A stretch of DNA of 64,000 nt from Adineta steineri (taxonomy: Eukaryota > Rotifera > Eurotatoria > Adinetida > Adinetidae). The translations under genes were made by a program, and so were the position numbers. Of the stretch, positions 1-12,425 are shown in pieces. The DNA lies in assembly GCA_905250115.1 (NCBI GenBank), contig CAJNOI010000196.1, positions 91,076 through 155,075 on the forward strand, in the 5' to 3' direction. The first letter of the stretch is position 1; every line of letters starts with the position of its first letter. Under the pieces are notes generated by a model, which was not told the origin of the DNA, searched no databases, and saw only the letters and a list, made by a program, of their open reading frames with translations.

Positions 1-550
1 CGATAAAGCAACAGAGAAAGGAAGAGATTGATCTCTATTAAAAACAGAATCGATGTCTGGGTCAAGGACAATAGATATTGAAGGTTAATCATAAAGAAGT
101 GTTAATTCAGATGATTTTTTATAGAAATTCTTTTACTTGTTATGTAATGTAACTTTATTTTTTTTATACATTCTTACCATCTATACCATACACATATATA
201 TGTTAGAAGTAATGTTTGTCTATAGTTCCCAAATGTATGAAAAAGAATGTTCAAAGACAAATAGCCGATAGTGAATAAAACTAGAATTAATGAAAAGGAA
301 TTAATTATCTAGAAATAACTACGACTAGATCGGTAAAATTCTTATTAATTGACATCCGCGAGGGTGACATTAGCAAATTTATTCTCATTTGATAAATAAG
401 AGAATCGTATATAAATAAAGAGATTCCATTAAACAACTAACTCATGTGCAAGGCATCTGGTGATGTTCACGAGGTAGTCGATCAAATGTCATAATTTCTT
501 TTTCATCTGTATATACTATTTACATTCACAAAAGGCAATCTCTTCCTCTC

Positions 551-567
551 TGTGTGTGTGTGTGTGT
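551..567. repeat. (TG)n microsatellite
   Basis: Perfect TG dinucleotide run of about 17 bases. Confidence 0.9.
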
Positions 568-714
568 AGAAAACGGCTAGTCATTATATTCTTACAACTC
601 AATTAGAAGAAGTACGATGAGTAACCCCTAAATATCTATAAAGAAACATGACATAAATTGTGTTGTTTTCTCGATATTGTCAATGTTAAGATATCAATTA
701 CATATCCTGTCTTT

Positions 715-732
715 TATATATATATATATATA
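715..732. repeat. (TA)n microsatellite
   Basis: Perfect TA dinucleotide run of about 18 bases. Confidence 0.85.
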
Positions 733-815
733 ATACTTTACCACTAAAAGAAGAGAACGTACGTGTTTAACAAAGAAAACGATTATATGAAGTAAATAAA
801 ACTTAATCAAGTAAG

Positions 816-841
816 AGAAGAAGAAGAAGAAGAAGAAGAAA
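816..841. repeat. (GAA)n microsatellite
   Basis: Perfect GAA trinucleotide run of about 26 bases, followed by a T-rich stretch ending in a TTCTTC complement. Confidence 0.9.
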
Positions 842-3416
842 ATTTTTTTCTTCATGACCACTAGTATCATCAGAGTGTTCGATAGTAAAATTGTTTTAAA
901 ACGAATATCTACAACAAGTAATATATTCTCATATTGCATCACATTCATGATTGAATCAATTTTGTTCTCAACGTATGTTATACTTGTCGATTGTAACAGA
1001 TTTAGTAATCGATGTGTTAGAAAAAAGAACGATAGTAATGTGAACAAGGATCAATTAATCTTCTTTCTATAAGATGATGAGATATTACTTTCATCCTTAA
1101 GAAGTTTAGATCTTACTTGTATTAATAAGATAAAAAAAACTATAATTCTTTTCTTAGTTATATTCTTATGCGTCAAAAAACTCGATCCATCTTATTTTAA
1201 TATGCGCACACCCACATTTAGAGGATAATATTAAGAAAAAAAAACATTAAAAGTTTATTTCAGGATTGACAACAAATATGATACGATTTAGAAGCAAAAG
1301 AAAAGAGGATCAAAATGTTTTTTCTCTTTATTATTACAATCCTATATTTTTTCTCTCTTGTGATTAATGCAGTTTGTTGAAGTGAATATTTGAACAGTAG
1401 GGTGGAGAGAACATCACCATATATGAATAAAAAATATTGTAAAGCTAATCAAGCAAACAGGACTATTTTGAATACGTTGTTGACGACGTGTCAATGTTTG
1501 ACTATCGCGTATTCGTTCAGTGAGAAAGAAGAAAAACGCATCAAGTCTATGAACACAAAAGCAATTTAGAATGAAGTAATCAGAAAACAGTGAGATGATG
1601 CTTTTCATTGCTCATGTTGATGTTATTCCAAGGACAAGACCTTGACTAAAACATGATTAACTGACAAGTTGACAGAAAAAAAGAAAGAAGACAAACAACG
1701 TCTAGTGCTCAGACAGATCGGCAAATGAACGATCTGTTTTCGGAGACGAGGAGAAAAAGAAATCTTCCGATAACAAATTCTAAATCATTATCTATTCATA
1801 GAATGTCTCCTAGTTCGAGATTCTTTCTGTTATTTTTTGTCCTCTCTCAAAAAAATTAACATTCTCGACTGTATTCATTCATTCATTCATTATTTTGCTA
1901 CAATCATTTACTGAACAACCTCTTCTGCATCTCGTTTTTGTTTATAACAAACCTGGTTTTTTATTGCTATGATCTATATATATAATGAAATATTCTTTCT
2001 ACGATAACATGATGATAGATTAAAGAGAAAAAAAAATTGATGCTAAATATTCTTGTCAAGGATACTAATGTTCTATTATATCTCAAAAGATAATAATACT
2101 TGTGATGAATGATCGACATAGATCTTTTTTTGTCGAACAATTATCAGTTTGACTAGATTATGTAACTAACATATACATAACTCCACCTGTTTCTCTATTT
2201 GCCGAAGGTGGTACTAGTTATCGACCTTGTTTGCCCTCATATCTATATATATTACTAGAAAAAGTCATATTATGCTAACCTTCGATATGCAGTTCCTTGT
2301 TTAGTCGACACATAATTTAGCAATGACATTTTTTGCTTCCGTTCCATATTTATTCTAATGTCTTTTTAAAGAAACACGTAAACGATGGATTAGAAAGATG
2401 AGTACCATGTGTATAGAGATATTTTTCTATATCGAACATGTATTCTAATTAAAAACAGTGTCCTCACATCGGTCGACATTCATTATTTGAACAAGAAACA
2501 TGGCCGCTGTGCCACTGAAAGTTCAACGTACATACAAATGCGTGTGCTCATACCCTTAGAATCGATTGGTCATGGGGCGGCAACTGCTGCTATTTATGGC
2601 CTACGGAGAAATATAGAAAGAATGATGTAATGGTTATCGAGATGCCACGCGTGCATCATTACATGACACATAGAGGGTCAAATGCGTGCACACACATATA
2701 TATAAGCGTATACATTCATATTATTTCTTCGATTATAGTTGTATGCACATAAAGTCGCATCATCTTTTTTTAATTATTTTACTAGTGACTTATTTCTGCA
2801 AAAAAGAACACTCAAATCTGTAAGACACACTTCTTCTTTTTTTTTTCTTCTTCTTACCTCATCAATCATTTGTTGTTCTTATGCAAAAAGAACTAAATCC
2901 CAAATGATAACATCAATAACAAAAGATGGACATGAAAAGGAAAAAAATCAAGCAATGATAGAGAAGCAATAAAAAAAATTCTTTTCGTTCCCTATAGAAA
3001 TCACATATAAATACAATTCTATTAGACACAAAAAAATACCGATTTATACATCGTATAATCGCTTCGTATTTATATCTATATTTATTCATTGTAATAACAA
3101 AAAAAAAAGAAAAGAAAAATGAGATTTAGATCCGATTTGCATGAGAAACAAAATGTATACGTATGCATTCGTATAAAACCTTTACAGACGATGACAATCG
3201 TACTAATAAAAAAATAAAGGTCATTTGTCATCATTGCAATCATCAGATATTCACATACATATACACACAGATGTGATTATGTAATATAACAAAGAAAAGA
3301 CATTATACTACCAAAGTACAACAAAAACAACGAATAGAAAAAGAAACAATTCACTGTTTAAAGAACACTTATGTAAAATTTGAAAGAAGAAGAAGAAGGA
3401 GAAGAAAAAAAAAATA

Positions 3417-4901
3417 CTATGAGTTAAGATCACGTTCATCAATCAATAATATTGGTTGACGTTGTTCGTTGAAAGAATTCGTTACTGATGATAAATTATC
3501 ATCATCGTCAACTAATAGGTCGGCATAAGATTTGCCTTGAATAAAATGTTGTTGTTTCGCATTGACTATTGTTGTTGAATCAGTTGAAAAATATGGAAAA
3601 CGAGAATCATCTAAATAATAAATAAATCATAATTATTAATCATTATATATACAAAACGAAAGAACATCATTTCTTTTCATACTTATTTGTAAATTTGTTT
3701 TTAAATAATTTATTAATACTAATCCGCATGTTGTTATTGAAAATCCAACAAAACATGCTATTATATCAACAAATGCTAATTTTTCCCATTCACGAAAAAG
3801 TATACCCGATGTTATTAATACACATGTTGTAAATAAAACATAATAAACAGTTGTAACAATAGGTGTAGAAAATAGATCTAATGCACGATTTAAATAAATC
3901 ATTTGTACAAGAATACAACAAATAATCACTATTGCACATGAAAATGTTAATACTTTTGAATATGTATATTGATGATTATAGATTTCTTTTAAACCAATAC
4001 CAAGACCTTTACATGCTGTTACAGTAAATGCACCCAAAAGAGAACATATTAAAATATATATATGAACATGTTTTGAACCTAATCGTGGACCATAATGAAC
4101 AATTAAACAAGCAATAGAAAGACAAGTTAGTGTTGAGAACATAATAAATTCTAAAAAATATAATTGAATTAAATTATTTAAAAAAAAGAGAAATATTTTT
4201 ATTCATACCTCGTGTTTTGATTTTATTAGCAAAATCAAGTAAAGAATTAACTTCACTTTCTTTTGGTGCATGAATAATAATAACAATTGAACCAGATATA
4301 GTAAGAAGACAACCAATTTTACTCAATATATTTAATTTTTCACCCAAAAATCGAACAGCCAATAAAGCACTAATATATAAATATAAATTGATTCTTTTAT
4401 TATTAGAAAGATAACAAAATAGAATTTTTTTTACATACCTAACTAAAACTGAAAGTGCTCCGAGTGGTGTAACAACTGATGCTGGAGCAAATCCGTATGC
4501 AGCAAAATTACAGAATTCTCCTAATCCCATTATTGCCAATCCCACCCACCATTGAAATTCACGTAAATATCCAAAACCACCTGATCCTATATTAATAAAA
4601 AAAAATTTAAAAAAAAATTCTTCGATAATGTTAGTTAATGAAACCTGCTCGAACAGCTCCATTATATACAGCTAATTGAAGTAAACCTTTCTTTTTAAGA
4701 ATAAAACTGGTACCAATAAATAAACTCGATGCAAGTGCTAATGATATTCCAATAGCAAATTGATTCGTATTTACAGCTTGTATTGGATTAATTATTGTAG
4801 TTAATGTTAAAATATTCGATATATCATTTAGATTTTCTATTATAAAATAGAATATTTTTTTATATCAGAAAAAGAATTTATTTACTTGTTTCGTTGATCA
4901 T
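3417..4901 (-). CDS. NIPA: NIPA-type magnesium transporter
   Basis: Multi-pass membrane protein of the NIPA (non-imprinted in Prader-Willi/Angelman) family, which moves Mg2+ across plasma and endosomal membranes. Read on the minus strand as about six exons. The first coding exon is only 16 bases (ATG at 4901, MINET) and joins in phase to ...[20 protein letters not shown] and FILKKKGLL. Next come the family signature stretches [49 protein letters not shown] and the later helices to about 3690. A final exon ends in DERDLNS at 3417. The intron inside the [23 protein letters not shown] region has no stop in frame and is easily misread as coding. Family identity is clear; which of NIPA1-4 it matches is not resolved. 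The C-terminal tail is hydrophilic and Asp-rich. Confidence 0.9.
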
Positions 4902-6970
4902 TTCTCGTTATATATTTTTGCATCTAAAATTAGTCAAAGAAATAAAAATTATATATATATATGAGAAAGAAAGGATATAATTCAGTATACCTTTTTTCTT
5001 TACTATTCGTCATACTGATAAAATCGAATAATACCGAACAGAAAAAGAAAAACTGATAAATCAAATTTCATATTCCAAACATGTCATAATTATTGATAAA
5101 TAGACGATTATCTCAATATGGAGTATATAAAAAAATTACTAATAATTTAAATTATGAATTTTTTTTAATGTAATTTATATATTAAAGAATGTAATTACTG
5201 ATAAATGGTAATCATACAATAATTTATTTATTAAGACTGTTTATGAAATTTCTCCGTTGAAAATCATCAACTTCAAAAATAGAAAGAAACTACAATTTAA
5301 ACGTTTTATATTTTAATTTAAAGGTAATTCATATACACGTTATATTTTATATAATGAAATTTGATACAGGAATCTATATATATCTTTTTCTATTTAATAT
5401 ACATATCATTCAAAAAAGATAAAATGAGTGATTTGTAACAGCTTTTTTTTTTAATCTTATTTTCTTCAATATATAACAGTAATATACTTATTCATCTTAG
5501 TATACAAAAATGAGTCATCTTTTTTATTATCAATAAAAAAAAAGAATCAAAAACATAAACGAAAACAATTTATTATTGTAGTGTAATCAAAACCTATAGT
5601 TCGTAAAAACTTTTATAATACTTACTGATTATTGAATATCATTGTTTATATCATACCAAATACTATGGCTTGATGTATTGAGTATTTTCATGCTAATTCT
5701 TATAATTAACTATGTCTTACAAAAAAAAGAAGAATAATTTTTATAAAAATTAAATATATGATTAAAACAGTATGACTGTTATTAATAGATCATATTTCAT
5801 CGATAAAATATGAGTGGTATATGATTATTCATTGAAAAAATGTAATATTTACATGCTACTCAAAAGAAGAATAGTTGAATATTCAATGTTTATGAGTAAA
5901 TGTTTTACTCACGTTATCATTCGATGAAAAAATGAAGAATAGGAAATAGGAAATTGTTAAGTCAATAAAATAGTATACGTATAAATAAACCAGCTAATGG
6001 ACAGATGTCACTCTATGATAGTTCAACATTAAATCACTTCGTATATAGTTTAAATATAAAACATAGAATATAACGTTTTATAATCAGAATTTACTGCATC
6101 ATATATATTCGTTCCATTTCCTATCGATCCACAAGACAATGCAGTTATTTTAAAGAAAAAATAAGTTATACTATAGGAAAATAACTAGAAAAGTATCGAA
6201 TTTAAATAAAAACTAGTTAATTTGCGAAGTTATCAAACTGATTTACATCATTGTTTAAAAATCATTTCAAATATATGAGAACATTCCAAGATTAGAACCG
6301 ATTCGGAGAAAACCAGAAACTTATCAATTGGTACTTTTAGAAGGATCTTCATTTATCTCTCGTTTTCTGTCAGAGAAAAAATCTTTTATGAATTTTCCTG
6401 TCGGTATATCTATAAAAAGTTTATTCATTATAGAATAAATATTGATTGTAATCAGAAATGTACCAACATGAAATAATGTGTTTTCAAAAAAAACATAAAA
6501 ACCAATAAATGTGTGAACATCAATCACTTTGCTCGATCAGTGCATATTACCTTATCGACAACATCATTTTTTATTTGTTCTATTTTATTTTGAGGGTGTG
6601 GATGAGGATGTACTTCTAGGTAAGGGTGAGTGACAAATTCATATCCACACCCACACCCACCCTCTCATTCAATTTAAATTACAGAAGCATTATTATATGA
6701 TTCTACAGTTTTTAGATCATTTATTCATTAAATGTTTCTAGAAACAAGTGAGAATCAGTATTTGCGTGTCCTTTTGAGCCGAAAAATACATTTTTTCAAC
6801 AATGTTTCTCTTGTTTATAATAAGAACTTGATTAATTCAAATGAAATATTTTTTTATAGTTAGAAACATGTGTCTCGTATTACAATAATAAAAAAAAGAA
6901 AAGGTTTATAACAACATTTCTGGACTTTTGTATCGAATGTAATGTTCAATTTGAAGAAAAAAACTAATGC
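4902..6970. other. Intergenic between NIPA-type gene and PSMA6
   Basis: Very AT-rich. It includes the 5' flank of the NIPA-type gene and the 3' flank of the proteasome gene. A minus-strand open frame of 67 codons at 6324-6527 has a hydrophobic middle and a charged tail but no family match or supporting border. The only structured element seen is the G-rich inverted repeat at 6592-6664. Confidence 0.55.
6592..6664. repeat. G/C-rich imperfect inverted repeat with telomere-like units
   Basis: Left arm starts GAGGGTGTGGATG; right arm ends CCACACCCACACCCACCCTC. The right arm read on the minus strand contains TGTGGG followed by TGTGG. The arms can pair imperfectly around a loop of about 30 bases. 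TGTGGG is, from memory of the literature, the bdelloid telomeric unit; the copy number here is too low to prove that origin. Confidence 0.5.
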
Positions 6971-8351
6971 CTATTCTTTTTCAGCAATTCGTGTTAAATG
7001 TTGTTCGACTTCACTCTCGGTTAATACTCTAAAAAATGTAGAAATAATTCAATTAATTCATGGATAAATTATAATAATAACAAACCGAAATTTAATATTG
7101 TCTTTTGTAACAACACCGATTTCGATTTCATTCGGTTTTAAATCAGTCGAAAGAACACTAGCTAATGTCGAAATAGCCAACTATAACAAAAGAAAATAAT
7201 AATTATACTGAAGTTTAGAAAAAGTAAGAATTGTTCAACAATATTTACTTCAATAGCTTCATCAAATGTTAAATCAGATTTTTTCTTAATACGTTTTTCT
7301 AAGAAATTATTTGCTTCGGTTTGTTTTACACCAGCACTAGTTGCACGAAATCCACAAAAATATCCAGCTGGATCTGTTTTGTATAACATTGGACCTTTTT
7401 CTTCATCCATACCAAATAAAATCATACCTAAATATTTATATTCAAATGAATCTATTTGAAAAAAAAAGTTCATAATCAACTTACAACATCCAAGTGGTCT
7501 CATTTCAGCTTCTTGTGTATAAACTTGGGAAATATCAGCAACTCGACGGCACATAGCATCAACAGGAATATCAAATCCATATTTATATTTCCATGATGCT
7601 GCTTCATATCGAGCTCGTTGTACTTGCCAACGAGAATCAGCTAAATATATATATATGTAGTATATAAAATCAATAGTAAGAGAAGAATAAATAAAAGATC
7701 TTTACATACCTACCATACCGGTCATTAAACATCCAACAGTTGGTGTAATCGCATGTAAATGAGTAACAGATGATGGATCAAGTAATTTGTCCTGAAAATA
7801 AAACGTTGAAATTATATATTTTTAATCAATATTCAATAAGAGAGATATGCAGAATCTACAATTCAGTTTTTCTTCTTAATTAATAAGAATATCAATATGA
7901 AGAGTTCAACAAGATTTGCTCTACTAATAGAAAACATGTCTCAACAATATCAACCTACCTATTAGCAATGACTAAAATCATATTATTTCGTAGTCAGGAA
8001 CTCGATTAGTCTAAATGCTTTTCTCGCCATATGTACTGTTATTCAGTATATCTGTTAAGTTTAACATGTGGATTTATTATTGAGGGAATTTTTGTGAATA
8101 AAATCTTCTATACTAACTGGAATTTTTTTTTGAGCAATTGCAATAACACAATCTGTGCCACGTACAGCTACTGTTGTCAAACCACCTTGATTAATAGCTT
8201 TAAATGCATACTCTATATTAAAATAAATAGATGATTAAACTATTTTTTTTGTAAAATTTTCTAAATAATACGAACCAACTTGATAGAGTCTACCTTCTGG
8301 TGAAAAGATAGTAATATCCCGATCGAAACCGGCTGAAGCTGTACGACTCAT
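6971..8351 (-). CDS. PSMA6: 20S proteasome subunit alpha type-6
   Basis: Alpha-ring subunit of the 20S proteasome; it forms the gated outer ring and has no protease activity of its own. Minus-strand exons give [20 protein letters not shown] followed by RLYQVEYAFKA at the N-terminus (the alpha-type signature), then [97 protein letters not shown] and a C-terminus LTRIAEKE with TAG at 6971. Length is about 246 residues, the normal family size. Most introns are 45-70 bases, but the one at about 7793-8124 exceeds 300. It is divergent from the SSR1 homologue with a 395-base gap, so the two probably share promoter DNA. Confidence 0.96.
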
Positions 8352-8746
8352 AGTGAGATAAAAAGGTGTATTTTTTTATCTAGAAAATACACAGATTGAT
8401 ATTTTTCTTTACGTTTGGTGGTATAGAAGTCGTTTGTTTCTTCTTCTTCTGGTTCAAATATTTAAAAAACCAATAAGAATATTGTCGCTTTTTTCATTTT
8501 AAAAATAAAGATGTCAGTTATAAAAATATGTAAAATTCTTTCATTGATATAGAAATATTTTTCAAATGATTTTCTATTAATTTTAAAAATTTTTTAAAGA
8601 AATAAAAAACTAAGCCACGAATCGATTGAGGTTTTATTGGTTAATAAAAATCGGTATGCGTGTTGGCTAAATTGCTTCGTTTTCGATCGCATCGCATCGC
8701 ATCTGTTGTCTGTCACATACATTATCCATCGTCTTTCGATTTCAAG
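8352..8746. promoter_or_regulatory. Divergent promoter region PSMA6 / SSR1
   Basis: The 395 bases between the two oppositely directed start codons must hold both 5' untranslated regions and promoters. A short tandem CATCG-type repeat lies near 8686-8702. No TATA box at a defined spacing can be assigned with confidence. The call rests on geometry only. Confidence 0.55.
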
Positions 8747-10296
8747 ATGAACATAATTCGATTCTTTTCATTTTTAACCATCTTCGGTTTACTTTATTTT
8801 TCTACCACAGGTAATATAAAGATTATATTTAATATAAGACTTATCAGTTTCTTCTCTAGCTGTCTATGGTAAAGAAGATACAATCGATGCTGATGTGGAT
8901 ATTGGTGAAGAAGAAGAAACTGTTTTACGTCCAGATGAAACAATAATGCCATCAAGTGATAGCCTCGTAAGAAATCGAAATAAAAATAAGTAAATTTCAT
9001 ATTAATCTTTTCATATTATTTTAGGACGGAAAAGAAGATGAAGATCCAAATCGCATTCCATCTTCACCCGATTTCCGTACTATTTATGTTTTTTCTCAAC
9101 CAGCTAACGCCAAGGGTATGTATATCAAGAATAGAAAAGAGAATGAACGCTGTTCTGATTTAATGGGCCACATTTTAATTATGGCCAAAAGAGTTTTTCA
9201 TTTGGTTAAGTCTAACAAAGCCCTTGAATGAATAAAGAGATGAAAATATATATATTGATATGATCAATTATATTACGATCAAGATTAGCTAGAGTAATGA
9301 TACTTATATTCAGGTTTTTTTTATTCGAGGTCAGTTGGATTAAATTCAAATTTTTTTCAATAAAGTTGGGTACTAGTTGTACATATGGGCTAACCAAAAA
9401 CATCAAGATTTTCATGATTAAAGTGATTGCCCTACGAGGAGAGACCAATATAAAACTATTTCTTATCATTTCGCCCATATTTTACTGAATTTTCCTATGT
9501 TCTTCTAGAATTACTTGCTGGTAAATTAACTCGTTTACTTGTTGGTGCACGTAATAATGGCACAGAAAATTTTATTGTTGAATCAATCGATGGTTCATTA
9601 CGTTATCCACAAGATTTTACTTATTATATACAAAATTTTACCGCATTACGACCAGAAAAAGTTGTTGAACCTGGTTTAGAATCGACATTTGAATATTTAT
9701 TTATGCCAAGCGAAACTTTTAACGGACGACCAATGGGTTTAGTTGTTTTGGCTAACTACCGAACATTTGTATGAGAAAAAAAATCGAAACTAATCATATT
9801 TATTTTACAGTTTAATTATTATTTTAGGAAGGAAAACGATTCCAAAATGTTGTTTTTAATCAAACAATTAATTTCATTGATGCTGATGAAGGATTTGATG
9901 GAGAAACGTAAATAAAAGAAAATAGTTTTATTTTAATTAAAATATTTATTTTCTTAGATTCTTCCTTTACATCTTTCTCGGTGCAATCTTAGTTCTTTTG
10001 AGCTTTTTAGCTTATCAATATTTACTTTCAAATCGTGTTAAACGTGTTACTGGAAAATTAAGTTCACAAAATTTTGGTACTCAACAAGGTAAAGGTAATT
10101 ATGATGTTGATTGGATTCCAAAACATCACCTTGTTCAAAGTAAGTTAAAAATTTATTTTCTTTTAATTAATTGACCAACTAAAAAAAAACTATAAATTTA
10201 GATCGTTCACCAAAAAAAAGTCCACGTAAATCTCGACCAAACGGTGTTAATGGCGTAAATGGTACTGGAGCCGCATCAAGCGAAAACGATGAATAA
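8747..10296 (+). CDS. SSR1: Translocon-associated protein subunit alpha (TRAP alpha)
   Basis: Single-pass ER membrane protein that sits beside the Sec61 channel and helps nascent chains enter the ER. Seven exons: 8747-8810, 8860-8966, 9025-9115, 9509-9768, 9828-9907, 9958-10139, 10202-10296. They total 879 bases, or 292 residues, close to the family length. The protein begins with a signal peptide (MNIIRFFSFLTIFGLLYFST) and an acidic stretch rich in Asp/Glu. The conserved lumenal domain follows (ELLAGKLTRLLVGARNNG, NFTALRPEKVVEPG, FEYLFMPSETFNGRPMGLVV). The membrane helix LYIFLGAILVLLSFLAYQYL comes next, then a basic cytosolic tail with KSPRKSRP. The third intron is about 390 bases against about 50 for most others. 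Confidence 0.95.
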
Positions 10297-10946
10297 ATAT
10301 CTATTGCAATAAAGAAAAAGAACATTGTTTTGTTTTATTTTTGCGTGTTTTTTATTTCAATCAGAAGAAACAAGTAAAGAAAACTGTGTCATTATTATAT
10401 CGTGTTTTTATTTTGAGAATATAGAATGATTAGTTGACGGTGGATTTGTTTTTTTTTCTTGTTATTGTTGTTTGTTTCTTTGTTTTCCATTATAGTCGTT
10501 GATTTTTCATTTCTTCCAAACATCTAATAAAAGAACAGAAGTCTATTTTATAACAGTAATAGACATAAAACAGTGAAGAACTTTTTGGTTGATTTATTAA
10601 CCCGATAATCAGTTTATCTTAATTAAGTATATCGAATATCATTCAAATGTATCATTGCATATAAAAATCGAAAACGTGACCATTATACGAATTCTATTTA
10701 TTTAAATTAGAGCGATTGTTATTCGCAGTTAAATGGTTTTGTATGTTTTTCTATCGTTCGTTTTTTTAAAATTATCGATCGATAGACAAACAATTACATC
10801 AATAGAGTTACATATACAAACATAAGAAGGTGTATAAATGTTTCTTTTTTGATCAGTTTCAAAATGAAAATCAAACATTTTTTTTTCTTTTCAACTTGAT
10901 AGTAACGATTTCATTTCGTCTCCTGCAAGGTTATTTAAGAATAACT
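10297..10946. other. Intergenic, SSR1 3' end and next gene 5' flank
   Basis: An AATAAA polyadenylation-type signal occurs a few bases after the SSR1 stop. The rest is AT-rich with no exon-like stretch, except that the downstream gene's frame stays open upstream to 10830. Confidence 0.5.
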
Positions 10947-11867
10947 ATGATTCCTGTATTACGTTCGATCGATAATCTTCTCAATCGATTTGATGAATTA
11001 TCTAAATCACATACAAATTTTCTAACTGATTTTGATACAAATTTTCCTAATATAAAAAATCCTTTACGTGATGTTACTCGTTCCGAAGAAGAACAACAAA
11101 AAACTGCTGCAAATATTTTGTTAGTTATTGATGAAAATTATGACGAAAAATCATCACCGGAAACAATAGGAAGTTTTCATCAACGTATTATAAAAAATCG
11201 TTATCATCATCGGCCACCAAACTATATTTCCAATGAAAATTTATCATTTCAGTATGTTCCATCAAGATCATCTTCAGTCACTACAGATTCAACATTATTA
11301 TCATCACGAGTTTCACAGATAACAACAGCATCATCAAATGCGTCTCAATCAACAATTCGCCCGTCTAACCATGAATCCAAGATAAAATTAAATACAAAAA
11401 CGAAGCCAAAGGTTATATTGCAAAATTCAACTATTCCACGACGATTTGCATCTAGTAGTGTTACCAGATTTACTATGGAAACTGTTAATCGTCTATCAAA
11501 ACCAAAGACATATCCTCAATTATTAGATGAAAAACCAGTCGTAGAACAAACGCATCGACGATCAAAACCTTATGAGAATATCAAGAAAAATACATTTGAA
11601 AGTCCAACAACGGAATCAATGTTATCATCTGGTATTAAACGAACCAAAGCAATTTTTATTAAACCATCTTCGAAAAAACTCAAGATAGATAATAAAGTTC
11701 CAAAGAATGCTTCTATAAACAATTTTACATGTCCACTAGTCTTTCAAACTCCAATACCAACAGTAAATTTTAGTTTTCCAAGTGAACAAGAACATAAATT
11801 ATCTCGTTTTGCTGTTTTTCCTAAAACAATTCTTACAGGCAAAAGATTCAAATATTACTTTGATTAA
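10947..11867 (+). CDS. Unknown single-exon protein, Ser/Thr-rich
   Basis: Open frame of 306 residues from the ATG at 10947. An earlier in-frame ATG at 10830 would add 39 residues, but these are Phe-rich, read through T-tracts and look like untranslated leader. The N-terminus MIPVLRSIDNLLNRFDELSK is probably helical. The middle is Ser/Thr/Lys-rich and low in complexity, and the end (PLVFQTPIPTVNFSFPSEQE) looks more ordered. No signal peptide, membrane helix or recognised domain is seen. Codon use matches its neighbours. Function unknown. Confidence 0.7.
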   Translation: MIPVLRSIDNLLNRFDELSKSHTNFLTDFDTNFPNIKNPLRDVTRSEEEQQKTAANILLVIDENYDEKSSPETIGSFHQRIIKNRYHHRPPNYISNENLSFQYVPSRSSSVTTDSTLLSSRVSQITTASSNASQSTIRPSNHESKIKLNTKTKPKVILQNSTIPRRFASSSVTRFTMETVNRLSKPKTYPQLLDEKPVVEQTHRRSKPYENIKKNTFESPTTESMLSSGIKRTKAIFIKPSSKKLKIDNKVPKNASINNFTCPLVFQTPIPTVNFSFPSEQEHKLSRFAVFPKTILTGKRFKYYFD

Positions 11868-12425
11868 TTAACTACCCTTGAGGAATCTATTACGATTATT
11901 CAATTATGTTTACAGACATTTTTCTTTTTTTGATTTCGTTACTAACAACAATTCAGAATTAATTGGCACATGATTGTATTATTAAAACGATCTTTGAATA
12001 TTTACTGACTGACTAAATATTTACTTTTATTAATTCAAATTAAATTGTTCTTTCGATAATAAAATATTTTTTTTTTGATTTTTGAAAAGTGAAATTTATT
12101 TCAAGTGATGCGCATTCTTAATATGCAGACATACTTCATTTATGCTTTTATGTTTTTCTTTTCAAGTCTTCAACACAAAAAAAGAAAAGAAAAGAAACCA
12201 ATGATATCACATCAAGGACATATCAGATAAAGTATGGAAAAGAATATTTTATATAACAAAAAATAAGAATAAGATACAAATACAAATAACTTTTCACAAT
12301 TGAAGAAAAAGAATACATTTATCGAAATAATTTTTTAAAGAAATCATCTTTTTTTGTTATTTCCTGATGATTGAATATTATCATTTGATGTTGATATGTT
12401 CGAAATAAATTTTAATCAATTAGAA
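11868..12425. other. Intergenic, convergent gene ends
   Basis: AT-rich DNA between the stop at 11867 (+) and the stop at 12426 (-). The right part, from about 12180, is the start of the tandemly duplicated block shared with about 14310 onward. Confidence 0.55.

Larger units (their letters stand above)
1..3416. other. Intergenic, no gene recognised
   Basis: AT-rich DNA with short random open frames of fewer than 80 codons, none showing a recognisable domain or an exon-like border. It contains a TG run, an AT run and a GAA run (listed separately) and an ATTC run near 1876-1890. The right part lies downstream of the NIPA-type gene stop and may include its 3' untranslated region. Confidence 0.6.

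Noticed and set aside
6324-6527. 67-codon minus-strand frame with hydrophobic middle and charged tail
   Set aside because: Could be a small membrane protein, but there is no family match, paralogue or intron evidence; kept out for lack of support.
10830-10946. N-terminal extension of the 10947 gene
   Set aside because: The 39 residues come from T-rich DNA and are Phe-rich; the ATG at 10947 gives a better start.
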